Shown here piece after piece: positions 10,484 to 21,204 of a stretch of DNA of 34,288 nt. Below the pieces are notes generated by a model that did no database searches, had not been told where the DNA came from, and saw only the letters and a program-made list of their open reading frames with translations. Source of the stretch: an uncultured Gammaproteobacteria bacterium (GTDB lineage Bacteria > Pseudomonadota > Gammaproteobacteria > SZUA-140); NCBI GenBank assembly GCA_945788675.1, contig CALZMY010000057.1:1-34288 (forward strand). Reading direction: 5' to 3'. Position 1 is the stretch's first letter. The number at the start of each line of letters is the position of its first letter. A program made the translations under genes and the position numbers.

Positions 10484-11182
10484 ATGCCAACCACGACCAG
10501 CATCAAACACAATATTCAGCAAACACGCCAGCGCATCGCAACGGCCGAGCGCAAATATGGCAGGAAACCCGGCAGCGTCGAGCTACTGGCCGTCAGCAAA
10601 GCACAGCCCGTGACGTCAATCCTGGCTGCGCTTGAGCAACAACAGTACCACTTCGGCGAAAATTACCTGCAGGAAGCGCTGAACAAGATCGATGCATTGC
10701 AGGGACACCCTATCGTATGGCATTACATTGGCGCGATTCAATCGAATAAGACGCGCCCTATCGCGGAACAGTTCGACTGGGTACACAGCGTCTGCAGTCT
10801 CAAGATCGCCAAAAGACTCAGCGTGCAAAGGCCTGCGACACACCCTGACCTGAACATCTGCATCCAGCTCAATGTTAGCGCTGAAGAGAGCAAATCCGGC
10901 GCAACACTGGCGGAGTTACCCACATTAGCCACAGAGATTGCCGCCCTGCCGCACATCAAATTACGAGGCCTGATGGCAATACCGCAGAAAGCAGAAAACC
11001 TGGATCAGCAACGCGCCATTTTTCACGCAGTACAACAGGCGCAACAGCGACTCATTGATGCCGGCCACCCACTGGACACCCTGTCACTCGGGATGTCAGC
11101 AGACCTCGAAGCGGCAGTCGCTGAAGGCTCAACGATGGTACGCATCGGCACCGCCATTTTTGGCCCACGCAAAACACCATAG
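10484..11182 (+). CDS. yggS: YggS/PLPBP-family PLP homeostasis protein
   Basis: LLAVSKAQ, FGENYLQEALNKI, WHYIGAIQSNKTRPI, LSLGMSADLEAAVAEGSTMVRIGTAIFG; adjacent to proC. Confidence 0.95.
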   Translation: MPTTTSIKHNIQQTRQRIATAERKYGRKPGSVELLAVSKAQPVTSILAALEQQQYHFGENYLQEALNKIDALQGHPIVWHYIGAIQSNKTRPIAEQFDWVHSVCSLKIAKRLSVQRPATHPDLNICIQLNVSAEESKSGATLAELPTLATEIAALPHIKLRGLMAIPQKAENLDQQRAIFHAVQQAQQRLIDAGHPLDTLSLGMSADLEAAVAEGSTMVRIGTAIFGPRKTP

Positions 11183-11215
11183 CACTGACAACCAAATCAC
11201 AGTATATTCCTTATT

Positions 11216-12052
11216 ATGAACAATAAACGATATGCATTTATTGGCGGTGGCAATATGGCTCGCAGCCTGATCGGCGGCATGATTAGCGACGGCTGTAACC
11301 CTGAACTCATTCGGGTCTCCGATCCGAGTGTCGAACAGCGCCAGCAACTTGCGGCAACCTTTGGTATCCACACCGCAATATCCAATCTCGAAGCACTGCA
11401 ACAGGCGGATGTAGTCATCCTCGCCGTCAAGCCACAAATGATCGAAGCAGTCGCCACTGAAATTGCAGCGGCCATACAACAACAGCAATGCCCCGTCATC
11501 TCGATCGCCGCTGGCATCCGCACCCACGACCTCGAACGCTGGCTAGGCGGTCATTGCGCCGTCATCCGCACCATGCCAAACACGCCAGCGCTGGTGGGCA
11601 GTGGCGCTACGGCACTGTTCGCCAGCCCGACCACATCCGCAGAACAACGCGACCTTGCCGAATTCATCATGCGCGCAGTCGGACTCACCCTGTGGCTGGA
11701 TGACGAATCACTGATGGATGCTGTCACTGCCCTCTCCGGTAGCGGTCCCGCCTACTTTTTCCTATTAATGGAATCACTGGAAAATGCCGGCTGCAACGCA
11801 GGCCTGCCACGCGAAACCGCCCGCCTGCTCACGCTACAAACTGCCTTTGGCGCGGCCAAAATGGCGCTCGAAAGCAGCGATGATAGCGCCACATTGAGAA
11901 AATGCGTCACCTCACCGGGCGGTACCACCGAACGGGCCATCGAGATAATGGAGTCGGGTGAATACCAGGCACTTATTAATAACGCGGTTCAGGGCGCAAA
12001 AGAACGTGCACAAGAATTGGCTGACCTATTAGGAAATAACAACCATGGATAG
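11216..12052 (+). CDS. proC: Pyrroline-5-carboxylate reductase
   Basis: YAFIGGGNMARSLIGGM, VIRTMPNTPALVGSGATALF, DAVTALSGSGPAYFFLLMESL, TSPGGTTERAI. Confidence 0.97.
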   Translation: MNNKRYAFIGGGNMARSLIGGMISDGCNPELIRVSDPSVEQRQQLAATFGIHTAISNLEALQQADVVILAVKPQMIEAVATEIAAAIQQQQCPVISIAAGIRTHDLERWLGGHCAVIRTMPNTPALVGSGATALFASPTTSAEQRDLAEFIMRAVGLTLWLDDESLMDAVTALSGSGPAYFFLLMESLENAGCNAGLPRETARLLTLQTAFGAAKMALESSDDSATLRKCVTSPGGTTERAIEIMESGEYQALINNAVQGAKERAQELADLLGNNNHG

Positions 12053-12620
12053 CTCTTACCTCAGCAACCCGGCGCTATATCTGGTTGACGCCCTGTTTGG
12101 TCTCTACCTCATCGCCATTATGCTGCGCTTTCTACTACAGTTGGTGCGGGCAAACTTTCATAATCCAATCTGCCAGTTTCTGGTGAAAATCACGAATCCA
12201 CCGCTCGTGCCACTGCGACGCATCATTCCAGGCTTCAAGGGAGTAGACGTTGCCTCGCTCTTTTTACTCTTTACTGTACAAATTGCGGCAATCCTGCTGA
12301 AGCTGTTGATCATCGGTAAATCATTCAGCATCGTAGCCCTGATCCCAATCGCTATTGCGGACCTGCTATCGCTAGCACTGAATGTCTTTATGGTCGCCAT
12401 CCTGATACAGGTGGTCTTAAGCTGGGTCGCCCAGGGGGCATACAACCCACTCACCTCAACACTCTACTCGCTCACGGACCCCGTACTTAGCCCGGTACGC
12501 CGCGTGATTCCACCGATCGGCGGCATGGATCTATCACCATTAGTAGTCCTGCTCTCCATTCCGCTAATCAAGATGCTGGTAATTACCCCTATCTCAAATC
12601 TCAGTAATTTACTCACATGA
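12045..12620 (+). CDS. yggT: YggT family membrane protein
   Basis: Two YGGT repeats: RFLLQLVRANFHNPICQFLVKITNPPLVPLRRIIPG and YNPLTSTLYSLTDPVLSPVRRVIPPIGGMDLSPL; overlaps proC by 8 bp. Confidence 0.95.
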   Translation: MDSSYLSNPALYLVDALFGLYLIAIMLRFLLQLVRANFHNPICQFLVKITNPPLVPLRRIIPGFKGVDVASLFLLFTVQIAAILLKLLIIGKSFSIVALIPIAIADLLSLALNVFMVAILIQVVLSWVAQGAYNPLTSTLYSLTDPVLSPVRRVIPPIGGMDLSPLVVLLSIPLIKMLVITPISNLSNLLT

Positions 12621-12867
12621 GCCCGTGCCACAACAAAACTGCGTTATACGACAAAATAGACACATTTTTTATAAAACAATAAATGTATGGGATTTAAATA
12701 CTCACTTCAGAGCAGAAAATCTCTTTTGAGCGCCAAAATAGAGAGGGTGATACAGTTTTTTGAAAAAAAGCTCATGCATAGCAACAAAATTCCGATAGTA
12801 GTCTGTAACTATAATAAATTTTAGCCAATATTAGCCATTACATTAAGGGCAGACTGGAAAGGGAAAT

Positions 12868-14838
12868 ATGTCCACAAACGCTTTGGATATCAAAGAGGCT
12901 CTACAGCAAGACCGCTTCAGCAGTCAGATGGAGGCCTTTGCCCAGTGGAAAACTGAGCTTGTACAGACCATCAGAAGTTATCAGGAATGGCTAAGTCAAC
13001 ACGACAAGAGTAGCCCTGAAATCGAGTTACGTATCTTTGATGCGCTCAAAGCACTCGATTCCGACAACCTCAACATCGCTTTTGTGGCAGAGTTCTCACG
13101 TGGTAAAACTGAGCTTATCAACGCAATTTTCTTTGCCAACTATGGCCGCCGCCTGCTCCCTTCCGAAGCAGGCCGTACCACCATGTGCCCCACAGAGCTT
13201 TTTTATGACAAAAACAAAAATCAGTCATTTATCAGGCTGCTGCCAATCGAAACACGCCTCAGCGATGCCAGCCTTTCAGAACTCAAAAATGAAGAGAGCT
13301 ACTGGACCGTACTACCACTCGATGTAGACTCTCCTGAGCAGATGGCAGAGGCTTTCAAGGAGGTCATCAAGACCAAAGATGTTCCAATAGAGGAAGCCGA
13401 AAAGCTAGGGCTCTATTGTGAAGAGCTGCATAGTGGCGATGAAGATACCCCTCCACCCGAGAAGATCGAAATTCCGATGTGGCGTCACGCCCTGATCAGC
13501 TTCCCACACCCGCTACTGAAACAGGGGTTAGTGATCCTCGATACCCCAGGGCTGAACGCACTCGGCAGCGAACCTGAACTAACCCTCAACATGCTACCCA
13601 GTGCCCAGGCAGTACTATTTATCCTCTCTGCCGACACCGGTGTCACCAAGAGTGACCTCGACATGTGGAAAAATCACATCATGGCCTTCCGTAACAAGAA
13701 ACAGAGTGGGCTGGTAGCGGTGCTTAATAAAATTGACATCCTCTGGGATGAGATGAAAAAACCTGAAGAGGTCATTGCTTCGATCGAAGAACAACGCAAG
13801 ACCAGCGCCAGCATGCTTGGCATTGATGACACTAGTGTCTACCCGGTTTCGGCACAGAAGGCGTTACTCGCAAAGACCAAAAAGGACCAAAAACTGCTAG
13901 AACAGAGTAATCTGCTATCACTTGAGTCACTGCTTGCCAACGAAATCCTGCCCACCAAACAACAGGTCATCTGGAACAGTATCGTCGTCGGACTCGACCA
14001 GTCTATCAACAGCACCTACGAACCAATTGCAGGAAAATTGCAGGACCTTAACAAGCAACTGCAACAGCTGGAAGCACTGCGTGGCAAGAATGAAGATGTC
14101 GTGCAACAGTTACTGCAAAGGGCAAAAGAGCAGAAGGTCACCTATTACGAGAGTGTTAAAAACTTTCAGGCAAGCCGACGCCGCCTTGCCACCCAGGCCA
14201 AGGTGATGTTTAACACCCTCGGCATGGATGCGATCGATGTCATTATCGAAAAGACGCGTCAGGATATGTCCGGCAGCTGGACCACCAACGGCATGAAAAA
14301 CGGGATGACACTATTTTTCGAAAGTTCACGCGAGGCGATGCAGATCGCGGAGAGGCATTCTGATGAAATCCACAAACTGATCCAGTCCATTTATAAAAAG
14401 TTCCACGATGAGCATGGACTCAAGATTCATAAAGCCCCCAAATTCAACATTCAACCTCACATCTCCGAGCTGGATCAACTGTCCATCAAGGCAGAGGAAT
14501 TTCGTAACAGCCCTATATCCACCATGGCTGAGCAAAGCTTTGTGGTTAAAAAGTTTTTCATCTCACTCGTCAGCCATGTACGCAATACATTTGGCAATTC
14601 TAATAGAGAGGCCGACGCATGGCTCAAGGAACTGATCAATCCACTCGTCATCCAGATTCAGGAAAAACGCGCCAGCATCGACAAGTACATGGAGACATTG
14701 AGCAAGATTAAATCGTCAAAAAACAACCTGGAAGGTCAGCTCAAAATACTGAATCAAGAGCTATCTCAACTTGAAGCACAAGCAGCCTCACTTGAGGCGA
14801 TGCGTAAGACATTGCAAAATTGCACTCCACCAGATTAA
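12868..14838 (+). CDS. Dynamin-like large GTPase
   Basis: P-loop VAEFSRGKTELINAIF, G3 LDTPGLNAL, G4 NKID, and a C-terminal coiled-coil-like region; RBS ggaaaggg before the ATG. Confidence 0.9.
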   Translation: MSTNALDIKEALQQDRFSSQMEAFAQWKTELVQTIRSYQEWLSQHDKSSPEIELRIFDALKALDSDNLNIAFVAEFSRGKTELINAIFFANYGRRLLPSEAGRTTMCPTELFYDKNKNQSFIRLLPIETRLSDASLSELKNEESYWTVLPLDVDSPEQMAEAFKEVIKTKDVPIEEAEKLGLYCEELHSGDEDTPPPEKIEIPMWRHALISFPHPLLKQGLVILDTPGLNALGSEPELTLNMLPSAQAVLFILSADTGVTKSDLDMWKNHIMAFRNKKQSGLVAVLNKIDILWDEMKKPEEVIASIEEQRKTSASMLGIDDTSVYPVSAQKALLAKTKKDQKLLEQSNLLSLESLLANEILPTKQQVIWNSIVVGLDQSINSTYEPIAGKLQDLNKQLQQLEALRGKNEDVVQQLLQRAKEQKVTYYESVKNFQASRRRLATQAKVMFNTLGMDAIDVIIEKTRQDMSGSWTTNGMKNGMTLFFESSREAMQIAERHSDEIHKLIQSIYKKFHDEHGLKIHKAPKFNIQPHISELDQLSIKAEEFRNSPISTMAEQSFVVKKFFISLVSHVRNTFGNSNREADAWLKELINPLVIQIQEKRASIDKYMETLSKIKSSKNNLEGQLKILNQELSQLEAQAASLEAMRKTLQNCTPPD

Positions 14839-14867
14839 AATTAACTACAACGCCCTCTTTAAACCGC

Positions 14868-14899
14868 TATATACGCCCCTCGACCGAGGGACGTATATA
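14868..14899. repeat. 15-bp near-perfect palindrome (hairpin) between the dynamin-like gene and pyrE
   Basis: tatatacgcccctcg-ac-cgagggacgtatata; one mismatched pair (c14876/a14891). Confidence 0.85.
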
Positions 14900-14974
14900 T
14901 TTCCCCAAACAATCATTTACCGCCTCTACCTATGATGGTTACAATGAACATTATCATCATAGAAGGATAGCAAT

Positions 14975-15619
14975 ATGCAGGACTACCAGCGTGATTTTAT
15001 CGATTTTGTAATCGAGAGTGGCGTACTCCGTTTTGGCGAATTCACCCTCAAATCAGGCCGAATCAGCCCCTATTTTTTCAACAGCGGCCTGTTCAATACT
15101 GGCGCGACGATCTCCCGCCTCGGCCAGTACTATGCCGCCGCCATCGTTGCCGATCATGTCGAACTCGACATGCTATATGGCCCCGCATACAAAGGTATCC
15201 CGCTCGCCGTCGCTACCGTAATTGCGTTACAGGAACAGCATCAGCAAGACCTCCCATTTGCCTTCAACCGCAAAGAGGCCAAGGATCACGGTGAAGGTGG
15301 CGTCATCGTCGGCGCCGCGTTACAGGGCAAAGTACTGGTGATCGACGATGTCATCTCGGCCGGCACCTCAGTACGCGAATCTGCTGCCATCATCGACAAT
15401 GCGGGGGCATCAATGGCCGGTGTCGCAATCGCGCTGGACCGTCAGGAAAGAGGCCAGGGTGACACCTCCGCTATTCAGGAAATCAAGCAGCAACATGGCA
15501 TTAAGGTCACCAGTATCGCCAGCCTGACGACACTACTCGACTATCTCCGTGAAAAACCTCAACTGGCCGACACACTGGCTCGGATCCGTGATTACAAGGC
15601 CCAATATGGATGTGCCTAA
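14975..15619 (+). CDS. pyrE: Orotate phosphoribosyltransferase
   Basis: [28 protein letters not shown] motif [20 protein letters not shown] agaagga. Confidence 0.97.
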   Translation: MQDYQRDFIDFVIESGVLRFGEFTLKSGRISPYFFNSGLFNTGATISRLGQYYAAAIVADHVELDMLYGPAYKGIPLAVATVIALQEQHQQDLPFAFNRKEAKDHGEGGVIVGAALQGKVLVIDDVISAGTSVRESAAIIDNAGASMAGVAIALDRQERGQGDTSAIQEIKQQHGIKVTSIASLTTLLDYLREKPQLADTLARIRDYKAQYGCA

Positions 15620-15629
15620 GCGCGACCCC

Positions 15630-16376
15630 ATGAGCATCGTAGACAAGATCATGCGCCATGTCAGCGGCGTCCTCATCGGATGTTGCCTGCTGGCCACTAT
15701 GCCTCTCTATGCCGAAGGGAGTCCGGCCATTCCTGCCTTCACCGCTCACTACGAATTGCTGCGCAATGGCAAGATGAAGGTGGGCGAGGTTAAACGCACT
15801 ACCGCAATACAGGAAAATGGTGCTATCACCTTCGAGTCCTACTCCAAAACTACCGGGCTTGCAGCACTCTTCATCAAAGACAAGATCACCGAACGCACCT
15901 CCTTTATTCTCGACGGCAATACCATTCAGCCACAGGACTATCTCTATGACCGTAAAGGCGGCAAACGCTCACGAGTGGTTAAACTCAACTTTGACTGGGC
16001 AAAAAAAAGCGTCACCAATGCCATCAATGGAGAGCCATGGCAGATGGAGATATCGCCCGGCACACAAGACAAACTCTCCTATCAATTACAATTGATGATT
16101 GACCTACAGGCAAACCTGACCGCGTTTAATTATCCCGTCGCCGATGGCGGCACCCTCAAAGAATACCGTTTCACACTGCTAGGAGAAGAGACGATCAAGA
16201 CCCCGATGGGAAAGATCGAAACGATCAAGATCAAGCGCGAACGCGCCGCGGATAGTAAACGCAAAACCACCATCTGGTTTGCTAAATCACTGCACTATCT
16301 ACCAGTACGTATCAAACAGGGCAAGAGTGATGATGAGTTCGTCACCCTCGAGATCAAAAAGGCAGAGGGGATTTAA
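15630..16376 (+). CDS. DUF3108-like exported protein
   Basis: Signal peptide MSIVDKIMRHVSGVLIGCCLLATMPLYAEG; FTAHYELLRNGKMKVGEVKRTT...DYLYDRKGGKRSRVVKLNFDW...IWFAKSLHYLPVRIKQ. The start may instead be ATG 15606, overlapping pyrE. Confidence 0.8.
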   Translation: MSIVDKIMRHVSGVLIGCCLLATMPLYAEGSPAIPAFTAHYELLRNGKMKVGEVKRTTAIQENGAITFESYSKTTGLAALFIKDKITERTSFILDGNTIQPQDYLYDRKGGKRSRVVKLNFDWAKKSVTNAINGEPWQMEISPGTQDKLSYQLQLMIDLQANLTAFNYPVADGGTLKEYRFTLLGEETIKTPMGKIETIKIKRERAADSKRKTTIWFAKSLHYLPVRIKQGKSDDEFVTLEIKKAEGI

Positions 16377-16415
16377 GAAACCTGTAAAATAAGCCCTTTC
16401 CCTCCTTTTACGACC

Positions 16416-16982
16416 TCAGGTCTTTGGCAACGTCACGCCTTGCTGCCCCTGGTATTTACCGCCACGATCCCTGTATGACACCTCGCAAACCTCATCAGAC
16501 TCAAAAAAGAGCACCTGCGCAACACCTTCATTGGCATAGATCTTTGCAGGCAGAGGCGTGGTATTGGAAAACTCCAGCGTCACATGCCCTTCCCACTCCG
16601 GTTCGAACGGTGTGACATTAACGATAATGCCGCAACGAGCATAGGTCGATTTACCCAGGCAGATCGTCAACACGCTACGCGGGATACGAAAGTACTCCAC
16701 TGTACGCGCCAGCGCAAATGAGTTTGGCGGGATGATACAGACATCAGACTTTACATCGACAAAGCTATTTTCATCAAAATTTTTCGGATCAACAATCGCC
16801 GAATTAATGTTGGTGAAAATCTTGAATTCATCGGAACAACGAATATCGTAGCCATAGCTCGATGTCCCGTAAGAGACGATACGCCCGTCTTCATTCTCCC
16901 TCACCTGCCCCGCCTCATATGGCTCGATCATGCCGTGTTCCTCGGCCATGCGACGGATCCACTTATCAGACTTGATACTCAT
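16416..16982 (-). CDS. dcd: dCTP deaminase
   Basis: [110 protein letters not shown]. Confidence 0.97.
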   Translation of the reverse strand: MSIKSDKWIRRMAEEHGMIEPYEAGQVRENEDGRIVSYGTSSYGYDIRCSDEFKIFTNINSAIVDPKNFDENSFVDVKSDVCIIPPNSFALARTVEYFRIPRSVLTICLGKSTYARCGIIVNVTPFEPEWEGHVTLEFSNTTPLPAKIYANEGVAQVLFFESDEVCEVSYRDRGGKYQGQQGVTLPKT

Positions 16983-17038
16983 CTCTATATTCTCTGCTTT
17001 TTATAATGTCAATTTCAGCACTGTTGCCGGGCATTTCT

Positions 17039-18130
17039 TCAAGTATTCTGCACCACGATATTAGGAAATGCAGCACTATAATCCTTCGCCTGTAGTGACA
17101 GCCCCGCCGCAACACGCCGTGCAATATCACGATAGTTCTGCGCGATCACGCCATCAGGATCGGCCACCACACTCGGCTTACCGCCATCGGCGTTTTCACG
17201 AATGGTGATATCGAGTGGCAACGAACCCAACAACTCAATGCCATAATCTTCAGCCATACGTACACCACCGCCAGCACCAAAGATATGCTCCTCGTGGCCA
17301 CACTGCGAACAGATGTGAGTGCTCATGTTCTCGATCACACCCAACACCGGCACCTCGACCTTCTCAAACATCTTCAGCGCCTTGCGCGCATCCAGCAATG
17401 CAATGTCCTGCGGTGTCGTGACAATCACCGAAGCACTAACCGGGATCTTCTGCGCCAGCGTCAACTGCACATCACCGGTACCCGGTGGCAGGTCGATCAC
17501 CAGATAATCGAGATTATCCCAGTTGGTGTCGTTCAACAGCTGTTCCAGCGCCTGTGTCACCATCGGGCCACGCCAGATCATCGGATTGTCCTCTTCGATC
17601 ATATAACCGATCGACATCGACTGGATATCGTGGCAGATCACCGGCATCATCGTCTTGCCATCTTCGGTCTGCGGCCTGGCATTGGCCCCCAGCATCCGTG
17701 GCTGGCTCGGCCCATAGATATCGGCATCGAGGATGCCGACCCGCGCACCCTCGGCCGCCAGTGCCAGCGCCAGATTGACCGACGTCGTCGATTTACCAAC
17801 GCCCCCCTTACCGGAAGCAACCGCGATAATGTTCTTAATATTCTTGTGCGGCTTGATGCCACGCTGCACTGTGTGACTGATGATCTTGCTACCAATCTCG
17901 GTCACCACATCCGAGACGCCTTCGATCGCGGCGACCTGATCACGCAACGCCTGCGCCAATGGCGCCACATAGCCCGCCACCGGGAAGCCAAGTTCAACCG
18001 TGAGCGTGACACGCCCACCATCGATGGCAATACCTTTCACCGCTGAGGCGCTCACCAGATCGCTCTTCAGGTAGGGACATGTGTAACCCTTAATCGCCGT
18101 CTCCACCTGTAATTGTGTAATTTCAGCCAT
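17039..18130 (-). CDS. apbC: Iron-sulfur cluster carrier protein ApbC/Mrp
   Basis: IIAVASGKGGVGKSTTSVNLALALAAEG, DADIYGPSQPRMLG, IDLPPGTGDVQLTL, MSTHICSQCGHEEHIFG. Confidence 0.96.
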   Translation of the reverse strand: MAEITQLQVETAIKGYTCPYLKSDLVSASAVKGIAIDGGRVTLTVELGFPVAGYVAPLAQALRDQVAAIEGVSDVVTEIGSKIISHTVQRGIKPHKNIKNIIAVASGKGGVGKSTTSVNLALALAAEGARVGILDADIYGPSQPRMLGANARPQTEDGKTMMPVICHDIQSMSIGYMIEEDNPMIWRGPMVTQALEQLLNDTNWDNLDYLVIDLPPGTGDVQLTLAQKIPVSASVIVTTPQDIALLDARKALKMFEKVEVPVLGVIENMSTHICSQCGHEEHIFGAGGGVRMAEDYGIELLGSLPLDITIRENADGGKPSVVADPDGVIAQNYRDIARRVAAGLSLQAKDYSAAFPNIVVQNT

Positions 18131-18277
18131 CTCTCAGCGCACTCCTTAACAATCAACTCAAAACAAAAGGCGCATTCTAACTCAATTTGTCACGCTCATC
18201 AGCCCACCTGTTCATAAGGGATTACCTTGTACTGCTTGAATCCATATCGCTACGTGCCATCAACCACCGACATGGGC

Positions 18278-18283
18278 TATAAT
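18278..18283 (+). promoter_or_regulatory. Candidate -10 element (TATAAT) upstream of metG
   Basis: gggcTATAATgccggg; only a weak -35 candidate (gtgcca, 18254-18259, 18-bp spacer). Confidence 0.4.
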
Positions 18284-18362
18284 GCCGGGTTAATCCGCGC
18301 AGATCTAAGCAGGTTTGCCGCATAACAAAATAAATATCGTAACAAGTCAGGGTTTCGCGACA

Positions 18363-20519
18363 ATGCCGTCAAATTCAGCGCCAAATACAACATCGGACTC
18401 AACCTCCGATAAGCGCAAGATACTGGTCACCAGTGCATTGCCGTACGCCAATGGTTCGATCCACATCGGGCACCTGGTGGAATATATCCAGACCGACATC
18501 TGGGTGCGTTTCCAGAAGATGCGTGGTCACAGCTGCCATTACGTCTGCGCCGACGACACCCACGGTACCCCGATCATGCTGCGCGCCGAACAGGAGGGGA
18601 TCACCCCCGAGGCGCTGATCGAGCGCGTCCACGGCGAGCACTTTCAGGATTTCAGCGATTTTGCGATTGAGTTCGATAACTACCACTCGACCCACTCCGA
18701 GGAAAACCGCGAGCTGTCGCAGGATCTCTATCGTCGCCTCGACAAAGCCGGGCTGATCGCCAAACGCACCATCGAACAGCTCTACGACCCGGAAAAAGAG
18801 ATGTTCCTGTCGGATCGTTTTATCAAGGGCGGCTGCCCAAAATGCAAAGCGGAAGAGCAATACGGTGACTCCTGTGAGGTGTGTGGCGCAACCTACGCAC
18901 CCACAGACCTGATCAAACCTTACTCTGCGCTCTCGGGCGCCACGCCGGTCACAAAAGAATCTGAACACCACTTCTTCAAACTGGGCGAGTGCGAAGCATT
19001 TCTCAAGGAGTGGCTCAACCGCGAAGGTAATGCCGCGCCACTGCAACTTGAAGCCGCCAACAAGATGGCCGAGTGGTTCGATGCGGGGCTGCGCGACTGG
19101 GACATCTCACGTGACGCCCCCTACTTCGGTTTTGAGATCCCCGACGCACCGGGCAAGTTCCTCTACGTCTGGCTCGACGCACCGATCGGCTACATCGCAA
19201 GTTTCAAAAACCTCTGCGACCGAGAGGGGCTCGACTTCGACAGCTACTGGCAGCCCGGCAGCGACGCCGAACTCTACCACTTCATCGGCAAGGATATCCT
19301 CTACTTCCACGCGCTGTTCTGGCCTGCGACGCTGCAATATGCCGGCTACCGCACCCCCACCAGGATCTGCGTGCATGGCTTTCTGACCGTCGATGGACAG
19401 AAGATGTCGAAGTCTCGTGGTACCTTTATTATGGCGCGCACCTATCTCGAACATCTGAACCCGGAATACCTGCGCTACTATTTCGCCGCTAAATTGAGTG
19501 ACCGCGTCGAAGATATCGATCTCAACCTTGAAGATTTCACCGCACGCGTCAACAGTAATCTGGTGGGCAAATACATCAACATCGCCTCGCGCTCGGCAGG
19601 TTTTATCAGCAAGCGCTTCGATGGCCAGCTTGCAGCCACGTTCGATGACGACGGCGCAACACTGGTCTCAGCGATACAGGCGCAGGCAGCACAGATCGCC
19701 ACTCTTTATGAGGCGCGCCAGTTCAGCGAGGCGATGCGTGAGATTATGGCGCTGGCCGATCAGGCCAACGAGTATGTCAGCGACAAGGCGCCATGGGTGA
19801 TGGCGAAACAGGAAGGAGCGGAGGCGCAGCTGCACTGCGTCTGCACCGCAATCATCAACGCCTTCCGCGTGCTGACGATCTACCTCAAACCGGTACTGCC
19901 AAAGCTGGCGGCGGAGGTAGAGACGTTCCTCAATGTAGCGCCACTTCAGTGGAGCGATGTTGATGGCCTGCTAACAGACCACGCCATCAACCCCTATAAA
20001 CACCTGATGAAACGGATCGAGCAGAAACAGATCGATGCGATGCTCGAGGCGAGCGCGGCAACCCTGGTGCAACCCAAACCATCTCCTGCCCGCCACGGCG
20101 AGGCGCAGCAGAAAAAGAGTAAGCCAGAGAAGAGTGAAACAACCATCCCTGAGAATGGAGCGGGATCTTCCATGAATGATGAAACCGACAACACTATCCA
20201 GTTCGATGACTTTGCCAAGGTCGACCTGCGCATCGCACGCATCGTCAAGGCCGATCATGTCGATGGCGCGGACAAGCTGCTACAACTGACCCTCGACATC
20301 GGTGAAGCGAAGACGCGCAACGTCTTTGCCGGGATCAAGTCGGCTTACTCGCCGGAGCAGCTCGAAGGGAAGCTGACGGTGATGGTCGCCAACCTCGCGC
20401 CACGCAAAATGCGCTTTGGCATCTCTGAAGGAATGGTGCTGGCAGCCGGCCCCGGCGGCAAAGCGCTGTGGCTACTGGAACCTCATGAGGGCGCGCAACC
20501 CGGCATGAAAGTGAAATAG
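18363..20519 (+). CDS. metG: Methionyl-tRNA synthetase with C-terminal tRNA-binding domain
   Basis: [27 protein letters not shown], Zn motif [26 protein letters not shown]-terminal [26 protein letters not shown]. The track ORF begins at 18315; ATG 18363 is more likely. Confidence 0.95.
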   Translation: MPSNSAPNTTSDSTSDKRKILVTSALPYANGSIHIGHLVEYIQTDIWVRFQKMRGHSCHYVCADDTHGTPIMLRAEQEGITPEALIERVHGEHFQDFSDFAIEFDNYHSTHSEENRELSQDLYRRLDKAGLIAKRTIEQLYDPEKEMFLSDRFIKGGCPKCKAEEQYGDSCEVCGATYAPTDLIKPYSALSGATPVTKESEHHFFKLGECEAFLKEWLNREGNAAPLQLEAANKMAEWFDAGLRDWDISRDAPYFGFEIPDAPGKFLYVWLDAPIGYIASFKNLCDREGLDFDSYWQPGSDAELYHFIGKDILYFHALFWPATLQYAGYRTPTRICVHGFLTVDGQKMSKSRGTFIMARTYLEHLNPEYLRYYFAAKLSDRVEDIDLNLEDFTARVNSNLVGKYINIASRSAGFISKRFDGQLAATFDDDGATLVSAIQAQAAQIATLYEARQFSEAMREIMALADQANEYVSDKAPWVMAKQEGAEAQLHCVCTAIINAFRVLTIYLKPVLPKLAAEVETFLNVAPLQWSDVDGLLTDHAINPYKHLMKRIEQKQIDAMLEASAATLVQPKPSPARHGEAQQKKSKPEKSETTIPENGAGSSMNDETDNTIQFDDFAKVDLRIARIVKADHVDGADKLLQLTLDIGEAKTRNVFAGIKSAYSPEQLEGKLTVMVANLAPRKMRFGISEGMVLAAGPGGKALWLLEPHEGAQPGMKVK

Positions 20520-20621
20520 CCCCACAGCGCCTCCGTTGTAGCCAGGGAGCAGGCAGAGTACTATTGGCAGCGCAAAAGAAACGACTGAATAACACTATAT
20601 AAAACACTGACATAATCGTTA

Positions 20622-21203
20622 ATGACCGAATACGCCCTCATCCTCCTCAGCACCGTGCTGGTCAACAATTTTGTGTTGGTCAAATTTCTCGGCCTGTGCC
20701 CCTTCATGGGCGTGTCGCGCAAACTGGAAACTGCGATCGGCATGGCGCTGGCGACCACCTTCGTGTTGACGCTGTCATCGGTCTGCAGCTACCTTGCCAA
20801 CAGATATCTGCTGGTACCCTTCGGCATCGAATATCTGAAAACCATCACCTTCATCCTGGTGATCGCCGTGGTGGTACAGTTCACCGAAATGGTGATTCAG
20901 AAGATCAGTCCGCTACTGCACAAAGTACTCGGCATCTTCCTGCCATTGATCACGACCAACTGCGCGGTGCTTGGCGTTGCACTACTCAACATCCAGCAGG
21001 AGCTCGACTTCTTCGAGTCGGCAATCTACGGCTTTGGCGCTGCGGTCGGTTTTTCGATCGTGCTGATCCTGTTTGCCGCGATGCGTGAACGCCTCGCCGC
21101 TGCCGATATCCCCGTCGCCTTTCAGGGTCCTGCGATCGGACTGGTCACCGCCGGGCTGATGTCGCTCGCCTTCATGGGGTTCTCAGGACTGGTGAAGGGC
21201 TAA
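20622..21203 (+). CDS. rsxA: Electron transport complex subunit RsxA/RnfA
   Basis: [41 protein letters not shown]; first gene of a complete rsxABCDGE set. Confidence 0.97.
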   Translation: MTEYALILLSTVLVNNFVLVKFLGLCPFMGVSRKLETAIGMALATTFVLTLSSVCSYLANRYLLVPFGIEYLKTITFILVIAVVVQFTEMVIQKISPLLHKVLGIFLPLITTNCAVLGVALLNIQQELDFFESAIYGFGAAVGFSIVLILFAAMRERLAAADIPVAFQGPAIGLVTAGLMSLAFMGFSGLVKG

Positions 21204-21204
21204 T

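Noticed and set aside
16377-16415. gtaaaa...ttttac inverted repeat between convergent DUF3108-like gene and dcd
   Set aside because: Only 6 A/T-rich pairs with a 16-nt loop; too weak to call a terminator.
17285-18046. 253-aa + strand ORF opposite apbC/mrp
   Set aside because: Arg/His-rich, low-complexity shadow translation antisense to a clear conserved gene; no domain-like motifs.
18399-19046. 215-aa minus-strand ORF opposite metG
   Set aside because: Antisense shadow ORF; metG has complete catalytic motifs on the other strand.
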